Of a stretch of DNA of 64,000 bases, positions 50,358-59,734 are shown piece after piece. This DNA is from UBA11524 sp964542315 (lineage in GTDB: Bacteria > Bacillota > Clostridia > Christensenellales > Aristaeellaceae), in NCBI GenBank assembly GCA_964542315.1, contig CAZIUA010000001.1, positions 13,190 to 77,189 of the forward strand, given 5' to 3'. A program made the translations under genes and the position numbers. Every line of letters begins with the position of its first letter. The stretch's first letter is position 1. The notes under the pieces were generated by a model. That model was not told the origin of the DNA. It saw only the letters and a list, made by a program, of their open reading frames with translations, and made no database searches.

Positions 50358-51863
50358 ATGAAGAATGCCAAGCTGATCCTGGACAAAGACTATGTCATCT
50401 CCGAAGTGGATAAGCGCCTTTTCGGCTCCTTCATCGAGCATCTGGGCCGCGCAGTGTATACCGGCATCTATGAGCCGGATCATGCGCTGGCGGATGAACA
50501 GGGCTTCCGCAAGGATGTGCTTGATCTTGTCCGCAAGCTGAATGTGCCTGTGGTGCGCTATCCCGGCGGCAATTTCGTTTCTGGCTTCCGCTGGGAGGAT
50601 TCCGTCGGCCCCAAGAGCGAGCGCCCGAGCCGTCTTGACCTGGCCTGGAAGACCACCGAGCCGAATTCCTTCGGCCTGCATGAGTTCGTGGACTGGGCGA
50701 AGAAGGCCGACACCGAAGTGATGTACGCCATCAACCTGGGCACCCGCGGCGTGCTGGAAGCGCAGGATGTTGTGGAATACTGCAACCACAAGGGCGGCAC
50801 ATACTGGTCTGACAAGCGTATCGCCAATGGCGCGAAGGATCCCTTCGGCATCAAGCTCTGGTGCCTGGGCAACGAGATGGACGGCCCCTGGCAGACCGGC
50901 GCCAAGACGGCCTACGAGTATGGCCGTATCGCCAATGAGGCTGCGAAGGTCATGAAGTGGGTCGATCCCACCATCGAGACCGTGGCCTGCGGTTCTTCCG
51001 GTCTGAACATGCCCACCTTCGGCGCATGGGAGTATGAGGTGCTGGATCAGTGCTATGACCATGTGGACTATGTGTCCCTGCACCGCTACTACGGCAATCC
51101 CCACAACGATACGCCGGACTTCCTGGCGTCCTCCCTCGACCTGGATGAGTTCATCAAGACCGTGGCCTGCATCTGCGACACGGTGAAGGGCAAGAAGCAT
51201 GCCAAGAAGAAGGTACACCTCTCCCTGGACGAGTGGAATGTCTGGTATCACTCCCAGCAGCAGGATCAGAGCCTGTACAAGAACGAGCCCTGGGGGACGG
51301 TGCTCCACCTGCTGGAGGACGTCTACAATTTCGAGGATGCCCTGCTGGTCGGCCTGATGCTCATCACCATGCTGAAGAACGCTGACCGCGTGAAGATCGG
51401 CTGCCTGGCGCAGCTGGTGAATGTCATCGCCCCCATCATGACCCGTGAAAAGGGCGGTGCCTGGGCGCAGACCATCTTCTACCCGATGATGGATGCCTCC
51501 ATGTACGGCCGCGGCAAGAGCCTCCAGCCCATCGTCACCAGCGACAAGCACGACACCAAGCACTTCAATGATGTGCCTACGGTCGATGCCGCCGCTACTA
51601 TGGATGATGCCGGCCATGTGACCATCTTCGCCGTCAACCGCGATCTGTCCGAGCCGGTGAAGCTCCAGATGGACATGCGTTCCTTCGGCGATCTCGTGCC
51701 GGAGTTCCACAATGTGCTCCATCACGACGACATGAAGGCCGTCAACACCGAGGCCAATCCTGATGAGGTGAAGCCCGTCCAGCAGCCCGTGGTCATCGAG
51801 GATGGCTGCATCGTGCTGCCCGCGGCCAGCTGGAACGTGATCCGTTTTGCCCCCGCGAAGTAA
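50358..51863 (+). CDS. abfA: Intracellular GH51 alpha-L-arabinofuranosidase
   Basis: 501 residues, no signal peptide. Seen: LFGSFIEHLGRAVYTGIYEP at the N-terminus, VVRYPGGNFVSGFRWEDSVG, acid/base Glu in LWCLGNEMDGPWQ (about 175), nucleophile Glu in LSLDEWNVWYHS (about 294), and LQLDMRSFGDL-type C-terminal beta-domain. Strong resemblance to hexameric AbfA of Bacillus and Geobacillus, which trims arabinose from imported oligosaccharides. ATG 50358 follows GGGAGGAATACCC. Strong terminator follows. Confidence 0.96.
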   Translation: MKNAKLILDKDYVISEVDKRLFGSFIEHLGRAVYTGIYEPDHALADEQGFRKDVLDLVRKLNVPVVRYPGGNFVSGFRWEDSVGPKSERPSRLDLAWKTTEPNSFGLHEFVDWAKKADTEVMYAINLGTRGVLEAQDVVEYCNHKGGTYWSDKRIANGAKDPFGIKLWCLGNEMDGPWQTGAKTAYEYGRIANEAAKVMKWVDPTIETVACGSSGLNMPTFGAWEYEVLDQCYDHVDYVSLHRYYGNPHNDTPDFLASSLDLDEFIKTVACICDTVKGKKHAKKKVHLSLDEWNVWYHSQQQDQSLYKNEPWGTVLHLLEDVYNFEDALLVGLMLITMLKNADRVKIGCLAQLVNVIAPIMTREKGGAWAQTIFYPMMDASMYGRGKSLQPIVTSDKHDTKHFNDVPTVDAAATMDDAGHVTIFAVNRDLSEPVKLQMDMRSFGDLVPEFHNVLHHDDMKAVNTEANPDEVKPVQQPVVIEDGCIVLPAASWNVIRFAPAK

Positions 51864-51887
51864 GGCGGATATCAAATCGTCTCCCCG

Positions 51888-51930
51888 GAGGCGCGCTATG
51901 CAAGAATTGAGCATAACGCGCCTCTTTTTG
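51888..51930 (+). terminator. Terminator behind the GH51 pair
   Basis: GAGGCGCG/CGCGCCTC stem, continued by TATGC/GCATA, then TTTTT. A textbook rho-independent terminator 24 bases after the stop. Confidence 0.9.
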
Positions 51931-52002
51931 TGTGGCATCACGAATGGGAATGTGCTATCATAGTCAAAAATCAACCGTTTTGATGATGAATGGAGGATCT
52001 GC

Positions 52003-53223
52003 ATGAAACGTCTTTTTTGCGTGGTGCTGGCTGCGCTGATGCTGTTCTCGACCTGCGCCATGGCTGCGGAAAGCACTAATCCGCGCGACTATACGCCCCT
52101 CAAGGAGCTGTCTGCCCAGCATGGCTTCCTCATGGGCGCGGCGCTGAGCTACGGCAACATGACCGACGCGCAGTACATCACGACGGTGAAGCACCATTTT
52201 GACACCATCACCGCGACCAACGAGATGAAGGCGTATTCCCTGCTGGATCAGCGCGCGAGCCAGGCCAGCACGGACGGCATGCCGCGCATGAACTTCACCA
52301 CGGCGGACAAGATGGTGGAATGGGCAATGAAGGCCGGCCTGAAGGTCCGCGGGCATGTGCTGGTCTGGGATGCCTACATGACCGAGTGGTTCTTCCATGA
52401 GGACTATGACACCTCGAAGCCCATTGCCGACCGCGAGACCCTCAAAAAACGCATGCAGTCCTACATCGAGGATGTCATCTGCCATTTCGAGGACAAGTAT
52501 CCCGGCGTGGTGTATTGCTGGGATGTGGTCAATGAGGCCATCGGCGACAGCGCGGGCGAGTATGTTGCGGATGATCCGCGCCACATCCGCACCAAGCGCT
52601 CCGGCAGCAGCAATCCCTTCTATGAGTACATCGGCGCGGACTATGTGGAGTTGGCCTTCCAGTATGCTCATGAGACAGTGGATCTGCTGGGTGCGGACAT
52701 CCGCCTGTTCTACAATGACTACAACATGTTCCACATGGGCAAGCGCGAGGCCGCCATTGAGCTGGTCAAGAGCATCAATTCCTTCGTCATCGATGCCGAG
52801 GGCAACTGCGTCCGCCTGTGCGACGGCGTGGGCATGCAGGGCTATATCGGCGGATACGGCACGCAGAGCGGCTGCATGAACGACGGCAACATCCGCGACA
52901 TCAAGAAGTCCATCCTGATGTACGCCGAACTGGGCGTGGAAGTGCAGTTGACCGAGATGGCCGTGCGCAACTATGACAAGGACAAGGCGCATGAACACGC
53001 GGAATTCTATCAGCGACTGTTCAAGATGTTCAAGTCCATCAACCGCGATGCGGAGAAGCCCATCCTGACCAGCGTGGCCATCTGGGGCCTGGTGAGCAAC
53101 CCCTATGACATGCCCACAAGCTATTCCTACAAGATGAACGGCACCTACGGCGGCCTGTTCGGCTGGAACTGCAAGGCGGAGGAAGCCTTCTGCCTGGTGC
53201 ATGCTGAACTGGCGGCGGAATAA
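52003..53223 (+). CDS. Secreted GH10 endo-beta-1,4-xylanase
   Basis: Cleaves xylan backbone outside the cell. 406 residues: signal peptide (FCVVLAALMLFSTCAMAAES) and a single GH10 barrel. Seen: DTITATNEMKAYSLL, KVRGHVLVWDAYMTEWFF, acid/base Glu in YCWDVVNEAIGDS (about 182), nucleophile Glu in VEVQLTEMAVRN (about 316), and a C-terminal GGLFGWNCK. No CBM or dockerin, so it is not cellulosomal. Own terminators on both sides, so it is a single-gene unit. Confidence 0.94.
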   Translation: MKRLFCVVLAALMLFSTCAMAAESTNPRDYTPLKELSAQHGFLMGAALSYGNMTDAQYITTVKHHFDTITATNEMKAYSLLDQRASQASTDGMPRMNFTTADKMVEWAMKAGLKVRGHVLVWDAYMTEWFFHEDYDTSKPIADRETLKKRMQSYIEDVICHFEDKYPGVVYCWDVVNEAIGDSAGEYVADDPRHIRTKRSGSSNPFYEYIGADYVELAFQYAHETVDLLGADIRLFYNDYNMFHMGKREAAIELVKSINSFVIDAEGNCVRLCDGVGMQGYIGGYGTQSGCMNDGNIRDIKKSILMYAELGVEVQLTEMAVRNYDKDKAHEHAEFYQRLFKMFKSINRDAEKPILTSVAIWGLVSNPYDMPTSYSYKMNGTYGGLFGWNCKAEEAFCLVHAELAAE

Positions 53224-53244
53224 GCCGATTTCCCCCAAAGAAGT

Positions 53245-53278
53245 ATCGCCCGGCCGGGATGGTTCGGGCGATTTTTTT
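53245..53278 (+). terminator. Terminator of the xylanase gene
   Basis: ATCGCCCG/CGGGCGAT stem followed by seven T. Confidence 0.9.
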
Positions 53279-53288
53279 ACGTGCAACG

Positions 53289-53321
53289 AAAAAGCCTCCT
53301 CCGCATGGTGCGCGGGGAGGC
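53289..53321 (-). terminator. Terminator of the suf operon
   Basis: GCCTCC/GGAGGC stem, followed on minus by CTTTTTCG, 9 bases past the sufB stop. Confidence 0.7.
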
Positions 53322-53329
53322 AGGAATGC

Positions 53330-54247
53330 TTATTTCAGGAAGCCGTTGATGATCTGCTCCTCGGCTTCGGCCTCGGTCAGGCCCAGCGTCATGAGCTTGA
53401 TGATCTGCTCACCGGCGATCTTGCCGATGGCGGCCTCGTGTATCAGCGCCGCATCGATGTTGTTGGCCTCCAGCTGGGGGATGGCCAGGATCTTCGCCTG
53501 ATCCATGATGATGGCGTCGCACTCGGTGTGGCCGGTGCAGGCCGCGTTGCCGATGATGCGGCTGTCGAATTTCTGATAGCTGCTGTCGCGGGCAACGGAG
53601 CGGCTGATGACGTCCGCGGAGGCGCCTTCGCCGTTGAGGTTGACGGTGTAGCCGCTGATGGCCACCTGATCGCCATGGGTCATCAGGCGCTCACGGACCA
53701 CCAGGCTGGCGCCCTCGGCCAGATCGGCGCGGGTGACGCGGTCGGTGTTGTCCACGCCCTTGATCTGCACCATTTCCATCTCCATGGAGGAGCCAGCCGC
53801 CATGGTGACCTCGGTGACGGGGTTCAGGATGCGCTTGCCGCGGCCTTCGCCCTCGCCGTAGTGCTTCTCGACATACTTGACTTTGGCGTTCTCGCCCACG
53901 AAGAAGCGGTGGATGCCGTCATGCTCGGAGTCCTGGTCGCCGCAGTTGTGGATGCCGCAGCCAGCCACGATCACCACGTCGCAGCCCTCGCCGATGTGGA
54001 AATCGTTATACACGACCTCCTTCAGGCCGCTCTCGCTGAGCACGACGGGGATGTGGACGCTCTCGTTGACGGTGTGGGGCTGGATGTAAATATCGATGCC
54101 GCTGCCGTCATCCTTGCTGACGATGTTGATGTTGGCGGTCACGTTGCGCGCGGCGGACTTGCCGTTGGCGCGGATGTTGTAGGCGCCGGCGGGGGTCGCT
54201 TCCAGACCGGCGACCTCCATCAGGATGCGCTTCTGAATGGCGTCCAT
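53330..54247 (-). CDS. sufB: SufB/SufD-type Fe-S assembly scaffold (short form)
   Basis: 305 residues, shorter than classical SufB (about 460-495) and like the single SufBD/SmsB proteins of archaea and some anaerobes. Seen: VVIVAGCGIHNCGDQDSEHD (about 92-111), right-handed beta-helix core, and the conserved C-terminal GHTECDAIIMDQAKILAIPQ and LIHEAAIGKIAGEQI motifs with the Cys, Glu and His that bind nascent clusters in SufB. It should build Fe-S clusters with SufC, needed for the many Fe-S proteins here (hydrogenases, ferredoxins). The start ATG 54247 overlaps the sufC stop by one base; GTG 54250 is an alternative. Confidence 0.9.
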   Translation of the reverse strand: MDAIQKRILMEVAGLEATPAGAYNIRANGKSAARNVTANINIVSKDDGSGIDIYIQPHTVNESVHIPVVLSESGLKEVVYNDFHIGEGCDVVIVAGCGIHNCGDQDSEHDGIHRFFVGENAKVKYVEKHYGEGEGRGKRILNPVTEVTMAAGSSMEMEMVQIKGVDNTDRVTRADLAEGASLVVRERLMTHGDQVAISGYTVNLNGEGASADVISRSVARDSSYQKFDSRIIGNAACTGHTECDAIIMDQAKILAIPQLEANNIDAALIHEAAIGKIAGEQIIKLMTLGLTEAEAEEQIINGFLK

Positions 54248-54990
54248 CACAGATCGCCTCCCTTCGTGAGCTGTCCGCAGGCGGATACGGCGGAAGAGGT
54301 GCCGAGCAGCGTGGGGAGGATCTCCTCCTTGGTGCCGTGCGCCATGATGCGTCCGCCGCCCAGCACAACGATCTCATCGGCGATGTTCAGGATGCGCTCC
54401 TGATGGCTGATGACGATGATCGTGCGGTCGGAATTGGTGCTGCGCATGCGCTCGAAGACCTCGATCAGGCTCTTGAAGCTCCACAGGTCGATGCCGGCCT
54501 CGGGCTCGTCAAAGACGGACAGCACCGTGCCGCGCGCCAGCACCGTGGCGATCTCGATGCGCTTGAGCTCGCCGCCGGAGAGGCTGCCGTTCACCTCGCG
54601 GTTGATGTAATCGCGCGCGCACAGGCCCACCTCGGACAGATAGGCGCAGGCATCCCCCACGGAGAGCTGCTTGCCGCTGGCGATGCGCAGCAGGTCAATC
54701 ACGCAGATGCCCTTGAACTTCACCGGCTGCTGAAAGGCGTAGCTGACGCCCATATGTGCGCGCTCGGTGATGGACTTGTCCGTCATGGATACGCCGTCGA
54801 GCAGGATCTCGCCGCTGGTGGGCTTTTCGATGCCTGCGATCAGCTTGGCCAGGGTGGACTTGCCGCCGCCGTTGGGGCCGGTGATGACAACGAACTTGCC
54901 CGTGCCGATGGTCAGGGAAATATCATGGATGATCTCTTTGGTCGCCGTCTCGGAAGGCACGGCGAACGTCAGATTTTTGAGTTCCAGCAT
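54247..54990 (-). CDS. sufC: SufC-type Fe-S assembly ATPase
   Basis: 247-residue ABC ATPase that powers cluster assembly on SufB. Walker A GPNGGGKST (about 39-47), signature LSGGELKRIEIA (about 145), Walker B VLSVFDEPEAGIDLWS (about 162-176; the EAG after DEP is the SufC variant), H-loop VISHQERIL. First gene of a two-gene operon from a consensus-like promoter. No cysteine desulfurase (SufS), SufU or SufD gene is beside it. Confidence 0.95.
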   Translation of the reverse strand: MLELKNLTFAVPSETATKEIIHDISLTIGTGKFVVITGPNGGGKSTLAKLIAGIEKPTSGEILLDGVSMTDKSITERAHMGVSYAFQQPVKFKGICVIDLLRIASGKQLSVGDACAYLSEVGLCARDYINREVNGSLSGGELKRIEIATVLARGTVLSVFDEPEAGIDLWSFKSLIEVFERMRSTNSDRTIIVISHQERILNIADEIVVLGGGRIMAHGTKEEILPTLLGTSSAVSACGQLTKGGDL

Positions 54991-55038
54991 TGGTGTGCAC
55001 CTCGATGCTCTTCAACTTGTTGAAAATCACTAAATATC

Positions 55039-55068
55039 ATCATATCACAGGACCTGCCTGCTTGTCAA
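55039..55068 (-). promoter_or_regulatory. Promoter of sufC-sufB
   Basis: On minus: TTGACA, 18-base spacer, TATGAT, about 50 bases before the sufC start. Confidence 0.7.
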
Positions 55069-55125
55069 GGAAAGGACCTGCATGATCTGATATACCAGGA
55101 AAATGCCAGGGTGAAACAGCGGATG

Positions 55126-57405
55126 TCACAGGCGGGCAGTGCGACGCCGTTTTCCGGGGCGGAAGGTGCGTTCGAGCTGGAAACGCAGCTTCTGCCGGGT
55201 GCTCAGCGCGCGGTAGAGCGCCTGGAAGCAGCCCTTCGCCTGGGCGGTCTCTTCCGCATAGGGCGCGGCGTGCCCGTAGAACATCAGGTTCGCCGCTGCA
55301 GCCAGCCCCTGCAGGGACACAGCCGCGGTGGTGCTGCCTTCCGCACGGCGGAAGAACGCGGTCGGGCTTTCGGACGGCTCGCGGCGCAGCCCCTGACAGC
55401 GCAGCGCATCGTGGATCGCCTGGATCCAGACCAGCCAGCGCGCGAATTCCGTTTTCTGCCGCTTTGCCTCGGCTTCCGGCTGCACCATGACCACACGCAG
55501 GACGGCAGCCGCGAGCGCAACAAGGATCAGCAGCCACCACCACGGTGCGGATGTGCCGTCCTGTGCGGCAGGGGCATCGGCGTCCTCGGGGACGGCGGAG
55601 GGCGTAGGCACGGGGGAGGACTCGTCCTTGGGGGCGGAAGGTTCGGGGGGAGGCGTCGTCTCCGGGACGGCGGTGGGTTCAGGGGTCGAGGTGGGTTCGG
55701 GCGTGCCCTCGGGGGAACGCTCGTGGGGCGCATCCGACGGATCGGAGGTCTGATCGGGCGGCAGGGTGATGTGATCCACACTGCTGGGGGTCGCGTCAAA
55801 CGTGACCCAGCCGAAGCCGCGGAAGTACACCTCCGTCCAGGCGTGACCTTCGTTGCCGGTGACGATCGCCAGCCCTTCCTCATCCGGATAGGCCACATAG
55901 CCCTCCACATAGCGCGCAGGCAGGCCGGCGATACGGCACATGACCGTCATCGCGGAGGCAAAATGGATGCAGTAGCCCTCCTGCGCCTCGATGAGGAAGG
56001 TGGACACGAAGTCATGCTGGGGGGACTGATCCGGCGCGTCCAGGGTATAGGTGAAATTCGCCGCGAGGAATTGCTGAATGGCGCGCGCCTTGGCGAAATC
56101 CGTCTGCGCGCTGCCAATGGCCTGCTGCGTCAGCGCATAGACGCGCTGGTCGATATCGTTATGCAGCTGGAGGTAGTTGGCGCGCACGGTCTCCCACGCG
56201 GGATCGGACGCTGCATCCGCCGAAAGGACGAGGCGCTCGATGCCTGCGTCATTGGCGGTGAAGAGTGCTGCATCCATCGTCCACACATCGCCGATGGTCA
56301 GGTTCGCGGTGGCGAAGACCTCGCTGGCGGCGTTGAAATAGGGGACGAGGCTGCCTTCCGCCGTCAGGCTGCGCAGGCGCTGGGGGACAAAGAGCGTCGA
56401 GGCGCTGTCCCGCAGCATGCGCACCTGGAGCTTCGTGGGGGAGAGCAGCGAGGCATCCGCCGTGCCGTCCAGATAGGGGAGCGCCTGGTCGAATGTGCTG
56501 GTGCGCAGGGCATCAAAGCGCGTGGAGGCATACAGATACCGCCGCTGACCCAGATCATCCGTCCAGGTGCGGCCGGTGTAGATGTTCTTGATCACGCCGC
56601 GCAGATAGGCCTTCTGCGGGGTGATGACGGCCATGACCGGCTCCTCGTGCGGGGTGGCCGGTCCGCCCATCTGCCCGATGCCCTGGGGATAATAGCCTTC
56701 GCTGGCGAGGGTGAAGACATCGCGGGGCTGGGTGTAGAAGAAGGTGTCGTAAATGCGCTGACGGATGGCATCCGCCATGGATTTCATCGGCGGAGACACC
56801 ACGCCGCCCAGGAATACGCCGCTGAAGGCCAGCAGCGTCACGATCGCGGACAGCGGAAGCACGCGCAGGATGCTGAGCTGCTCATCACCGGTGCGCAACA
56901 GGAGCATCACGCAGGCGACGGTGGCGGGCATCAGGCAGGGGAGCACATCCGCCCAGCCGCCCAGCCAGAGCAGGATCGCCGCCATGACCAGCAGGATCAG
57001 CGCAGGGAAGGCGCCGGCGCTGCGCTGCGTCACGAACCAGCTGACGCAGGCGCAAAGGAGGCAGATGATGATGGTGAATGGCGCGCCGACCATGGGCAGC
57101 GCCGTCGTCAGGCCGGACATGTGCAGGATGAGTGCCTGCATCACCTCGGCGATGGCGGACGCGCTGCCGGCCGGCAGGCTGATCAGCCCCACCGCGAGCA
57201 GCAGGCATCCTCCGCCCAGGCGGATGCGCCGGTCGATGCTGGCCGGTACCAGCGCCGCATGCATGAGCAGCAGCAGGCTGGCCGCGAGGAAGCCGTGCTG
57301 CATCAGACCGGTCACGCCGAGCAGCGTCAGCGCCATGCCGAGGGAAAATAAGTAGGATGTCAGGGCATGGGCTGCCGCATCCTTCACTTTGGCCAGAAGG
57401 ATCAC
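55126..57405 (-). CDS. Membrane transglutaminase-like protein (TgpA/DUF3488 type)
   Basis: 759 residues. About six membrane helices (1-210), an extracellular region with the transglutaminase core (about 430-540): Cys in EAQEGYCIHFASAMTVM, His in GNEGHAWTEVYF, Asp in WVTFDATPSSV, then a Pro/Glu/Thr-rich linker (about 555-620), one more helix (WWWLLILVALAAAVL) and a cytoplasmic DUF4129-like tail. The triad is intact, so it may be a protease or crosslinker of surface proteins. The start is uncertain: GTG 57405 is reported, but its ribosome site (AAGGA) is too close, and CTG 57396 or GTG 57387 fit better. Third gene of a MoxR-DUF58-transglutaminase operon. Confidence 0.87.
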   Translation of the reverse strand: MILLAKVKDAAAHALTSYLFSLGMALTLLGVTGLMQHGFLAASLLLLMHAALVPASIDRRIRLGGGCLLLAVGLISLPAGSASAIAEVMQALILHMSGLTTALPMVGAPFTIIICLLCACVSWFVTQRSAGAFPALILLVMAAILLWLGGWADVLPCLMPATVACVMLLLRTGDEQLSILRVLPLSAIVTLLAFSGVFLGGVVSPPMKSMADAIRQRIYDTFFYTQPRDVFTLASEGYYPQGIGQMGGPATPHEEPVMAVITPQKAYLRGVIKNIYTGRTWTDDLGQRRYLYASTRFDALRTSTFDQALPYLDGTADASLLSPTKLQVRMLRDSASTLFVPQRLRSLTAEGSLVPYFNAASEVFATANLTIGDVWTMDAALFTANDAGIERLVLSADAASDPAWETVRANYLQLHNDIDQRVYALTQQAIGSAQTDFAKARAIQQFLAANFTYTLDAPDQSPQHDFVSTFLIEAQEGYCIHFASAMTVMCRIAGLPARYVEGYVAYPDEEGLAIVTGNEGHAWTEVYFRGFGWVTFDATPSSVDHITLPPDQTSDPSDAPHERSPEGTPEPTSTPEPTAVPETTPPPEPSAPKDESSPVPTPSAVPEDADAPAAQDGTSAPWWWLLILVALAAAVLRVVMVQPEAEAKRQKTEFARWLVWIQAIHDALRCQGLRREPSESPTAFFRRAEGSTTAAVSLQGLAAAANLMFYGHAAPYAEETAQAKGCFQALYRALSTRQKLRFQLERTFRPGKRRRTARL

Positions 57406-57461
57406 TCCTTGATGATGGTAGAGTCAGGCACTTGAGGAGGCCTGCGCTCCTTGCAGAGGGA

Positions 57462-58643
57462 TCACAATTGCACCGGCGTCACATAGCAGACCTCGATGCC
57501 CGCGCTCTGCAGGCGGGAGATCATCGGCAGGTTCGACGGGTCATCCGGGTCAAAGGTGATCAGGTACAGCCGCAGATACGGCCCGGTATGGCGCATGGCC
57601 GTCAGCACATCCACCATGCGGGAATCAAGCCTTGCGCTGACCACCACCGTGCAGCCGACCTTGCGCATGCGCCGCATTTCCAGCATGAGCATGCGGTCGA
57701 ACTGATCCGGTGCGGAGAAATCCACGCGCGCCAGGGCCTCCAGGATGACGGGCAGCCCCATGCCCTTGTCCAGCTCGATGGGATGATCGCCGTGGATGGG
57801 CAGCTTGGCAGGATGGTCGGTCTGGATGTTCTGCTGCATGACGGATGCGGCGGTCTCCAGCAGCGCGTCGCGCAGATCCGCCTGCGCTTCGTCCTGCGCC
57901 GTGTGCGGGGGCGTGGAGCAGTCCAGCAGCACCAGCGCATCCGGCATGACCGGCGCTTCAAACCGGCGGACCATCAGCTCCTGCTTGCGCATGGACAGCT
58001 TCCAGTGGATCTTCTTCATCGGGTCGCCCTGCTGATAGGTGCGCACATCCGCAGGACTTGCGATGTCCTCTGCGGCGCGCGCCATGCTTTCTGACCCGGA
58101 ATCCCCTGCGGCGTAGGTCAATTCGCCCGCGTCGAAGGGCGTGGGCAGGACGATCAGCTCGCCGCCCTGTGTCTGGGGATGCTTCTCCACCGTGAACAGG
58201 CCGAGCAGATCGGTGATCACGACGCGCTGCAAGCCGGGATGCGTCACGCCCACATGCGCCGCGTGGAAGGTCAGCGTCATGGTCTGGCCCTGACCGGGCG
58301 CACTGCTGAGCAGCACGGTCTGTGCCGGACGATCCGGCCCGGCGGACAATTCCGCCGTCAGCGGCGCAATGGGGAGCCATCCGCGATAGGCCACGCGGAC
58401 GGTGAGGGTCACATCATCGCCGCGCTGGACGGTCTTTTCCGACAGATCGGCGGAGAGTGTCAGCGTGGCGGACGCCTGCCACACGCTGAGAAAGCAGCTG
58501 AGGATCAGCAGCCAGACCAGCAGGGAGGCGGAAAGAAACATGGCGCTCCCGGTGGAGAGCGCCGCGACGAGCAATGCGGCCGCGATGATCACCGGCATGG
58601 TGATCCGGCACCGGATGCGGCCCCTGATCCGGGCGGTGCTCAT
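57462..58643 (-). CDS. DUF58 membrane protein, MoxR partner
   Basis: 393 residues. Two membrane helices near the N-terminus (about 15-55), an extracellular-type beta segment, and a DUF58 domain with the diagnostic RTYQQGDPMKKIHWKLSMRK and LMVRRFEAP (about 230-265), followed by a von Willebrand A-like fold with DALVLLDCSTPP. DUF58 proteins are client/partner proteins of MoxR ATPases. Start ATG 58643 overlaps the moxR stop by 4 bases (ATGA). The operon is widespread but its role is unresolved. Confidence 0.9.
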   Translation of the reverse strand: MSTARIRGRIRCRITMPVIIAAALLVAALSTGSAMFLSASLLVWLLILSCFLSVWQASATLTLSADLSEKTVQRGDDVTLTVRVAYRGWLPIAPLTAELSAGPDRPAQTVLLSSAPGQGQTMTLTFHAAHVGVTHPGLQRVVITDLLGLFTVEKHPQTQGGELIVLPTPFDAGELTYAAGDSGSESMARAAEDIASPADVRTYQQGDPMKKIHWKLSMRKQELMVRRFEAPVMPDALVLLDCSTPPHTAQDEAQADLRDALLETAASVMQQNIQTDHPAKLPIHGDHPIELDKGMGLPVILEALARVDFSAPDQFDRMLMLEMRRMRKVGCTVVVSARLDSRMVDVLTAMRHTGPYLRLYLITFDPDDPSNLPMISRLQSAGIEVCYVTPVQL

Positions 58644-59584
58644 AGCTTCACCGGCACGGGGACGGATTTGAGCACCCGCATGACCACGCTCTGTGCGGTC
58701 ACGCCCTTCATGCGACTCTCCGGGCTGAGCACCAGGCGATGCGCCAACACCGGCAGCGCCATGTGCTGCACGTCCTCGGGGATGATGTAGTCGCGCCCGG
58801 CCAGCAGCGCACACGCCTGCGCACCGTGGATCAGCGCGATGGCGGCACGGGTGGAGGCGCCAAGGATCAGCGCGGGATCCTGACGGGTGGCAGCGGCCAG
58901 GGAGGCCACATACATGCGCACCTCAGGGGAGCAGTACACCTGCTTGACCATCTCCTGCAGGGAGATGATGTCCTGCGCGGAGCAGACGGGCTCGATGGTG
59001 GCCATGGGCTTGACCTGGCCGGAATAGCGCTCCAGCACGTCCATTTCCTGCTCCAGGGTGGGATAGCCGATGGAGATGCGCAGGAAAAAACGGTCCATCT
59101 GCGCCTCGGGCAGGGGATAGGTGCCGACGAATTCACCGGGGTTCTGCGTCGCCAGGACGATGAAGGGCCGGGGCAGGGGATGAGTCACGCCGTCCACGGT
59201 GACCTGCTGCTCCTCCATGACCTCCAGCAGGGCGGACTGGGTCTTGGGGCTGGTGCGGTTGATCTCATCCGCCAGCACCACCTGGGACATCACTGCGCCC
59301 TCCTTATATTCCATTTCGCCGGTCTTGAAATTGACGAGGGTGAAGCCAGTGACGTCGGAGGGCATGAGGTCGGGCGTGAACTGGATGCGGCGGAAGCTGC
59401 ACGCCAGGGATTTGGCCAGCGCGGAGGCCAGGGTCGTCTTGCCGACGCCGGGGACGTCCTCAATGAGGACATGGCCGTTGCACAGCAGGGCGATCAGGGC
59501 GTATTCCACCGCCTCTTCTTTGCCGATGATAACTTTGCTGATATTGTCCAGCAAGGCTCCGATCATGTGACGGGGCTGCTGCAT
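58640..59584 (-). CDS. MoxR-family AAA+ ATPase
   Basis: 314 residues. Walker A DVPGVGKTTLA (about 43), Walker B VVLADEINRTSPK (about 105), VLATQNPGEFVGTYPLPEAQ sensor/motif (about 147-166), arginine-finger region AQMDRFFLRI, C-terminal lid domain. Chaperone-like ATPase that remodels or activates partner proteins, here the DUF58 protein in the same operon. AGGAGG precedes ATG 59584. Confidence 0.95.
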   Translation of the reverse strand: MQQPRHMIGALLDNISKVIIGKEEAVEYALIALLCNGHVLIEDVPGVGKTTLASALAKSLACSFRRIQFTPDLMPSDVTGFTLVNFKTGEMEYKEGAVMSQVVLADEINRTSPKTQSALLEVMEEQQVTVDGVTHPLPRPFIVLATQNPGEFVGTYPLPEAQMDRFFLRISIGYPTLEQEMDVLERYSGQVKPMATIEPVCSAQDIISLQEMVKQVYCSPEVRMYVASLAAATRQDPALILGASTRAAIALIHGAQACALLAGRDYIIPEDVQHMALPVLAHRLVLSPESRMKGVTAQSVVMRVLKSVPVPVKL

Positions 59585-59734
59585 ATTGGTTTCCTCCTAA
59601 AAAAAGCGATCCTGTCGGCTGTGACCGACGGCTTTAGTATACCCTGTTTCACAAAATAAATCAAGCTGCGCGCATATCAGCGGGGCGCGACACATACCTT
59701 CAAGCAGGCTTGAAACGGACAAGGAGGCGGTACG

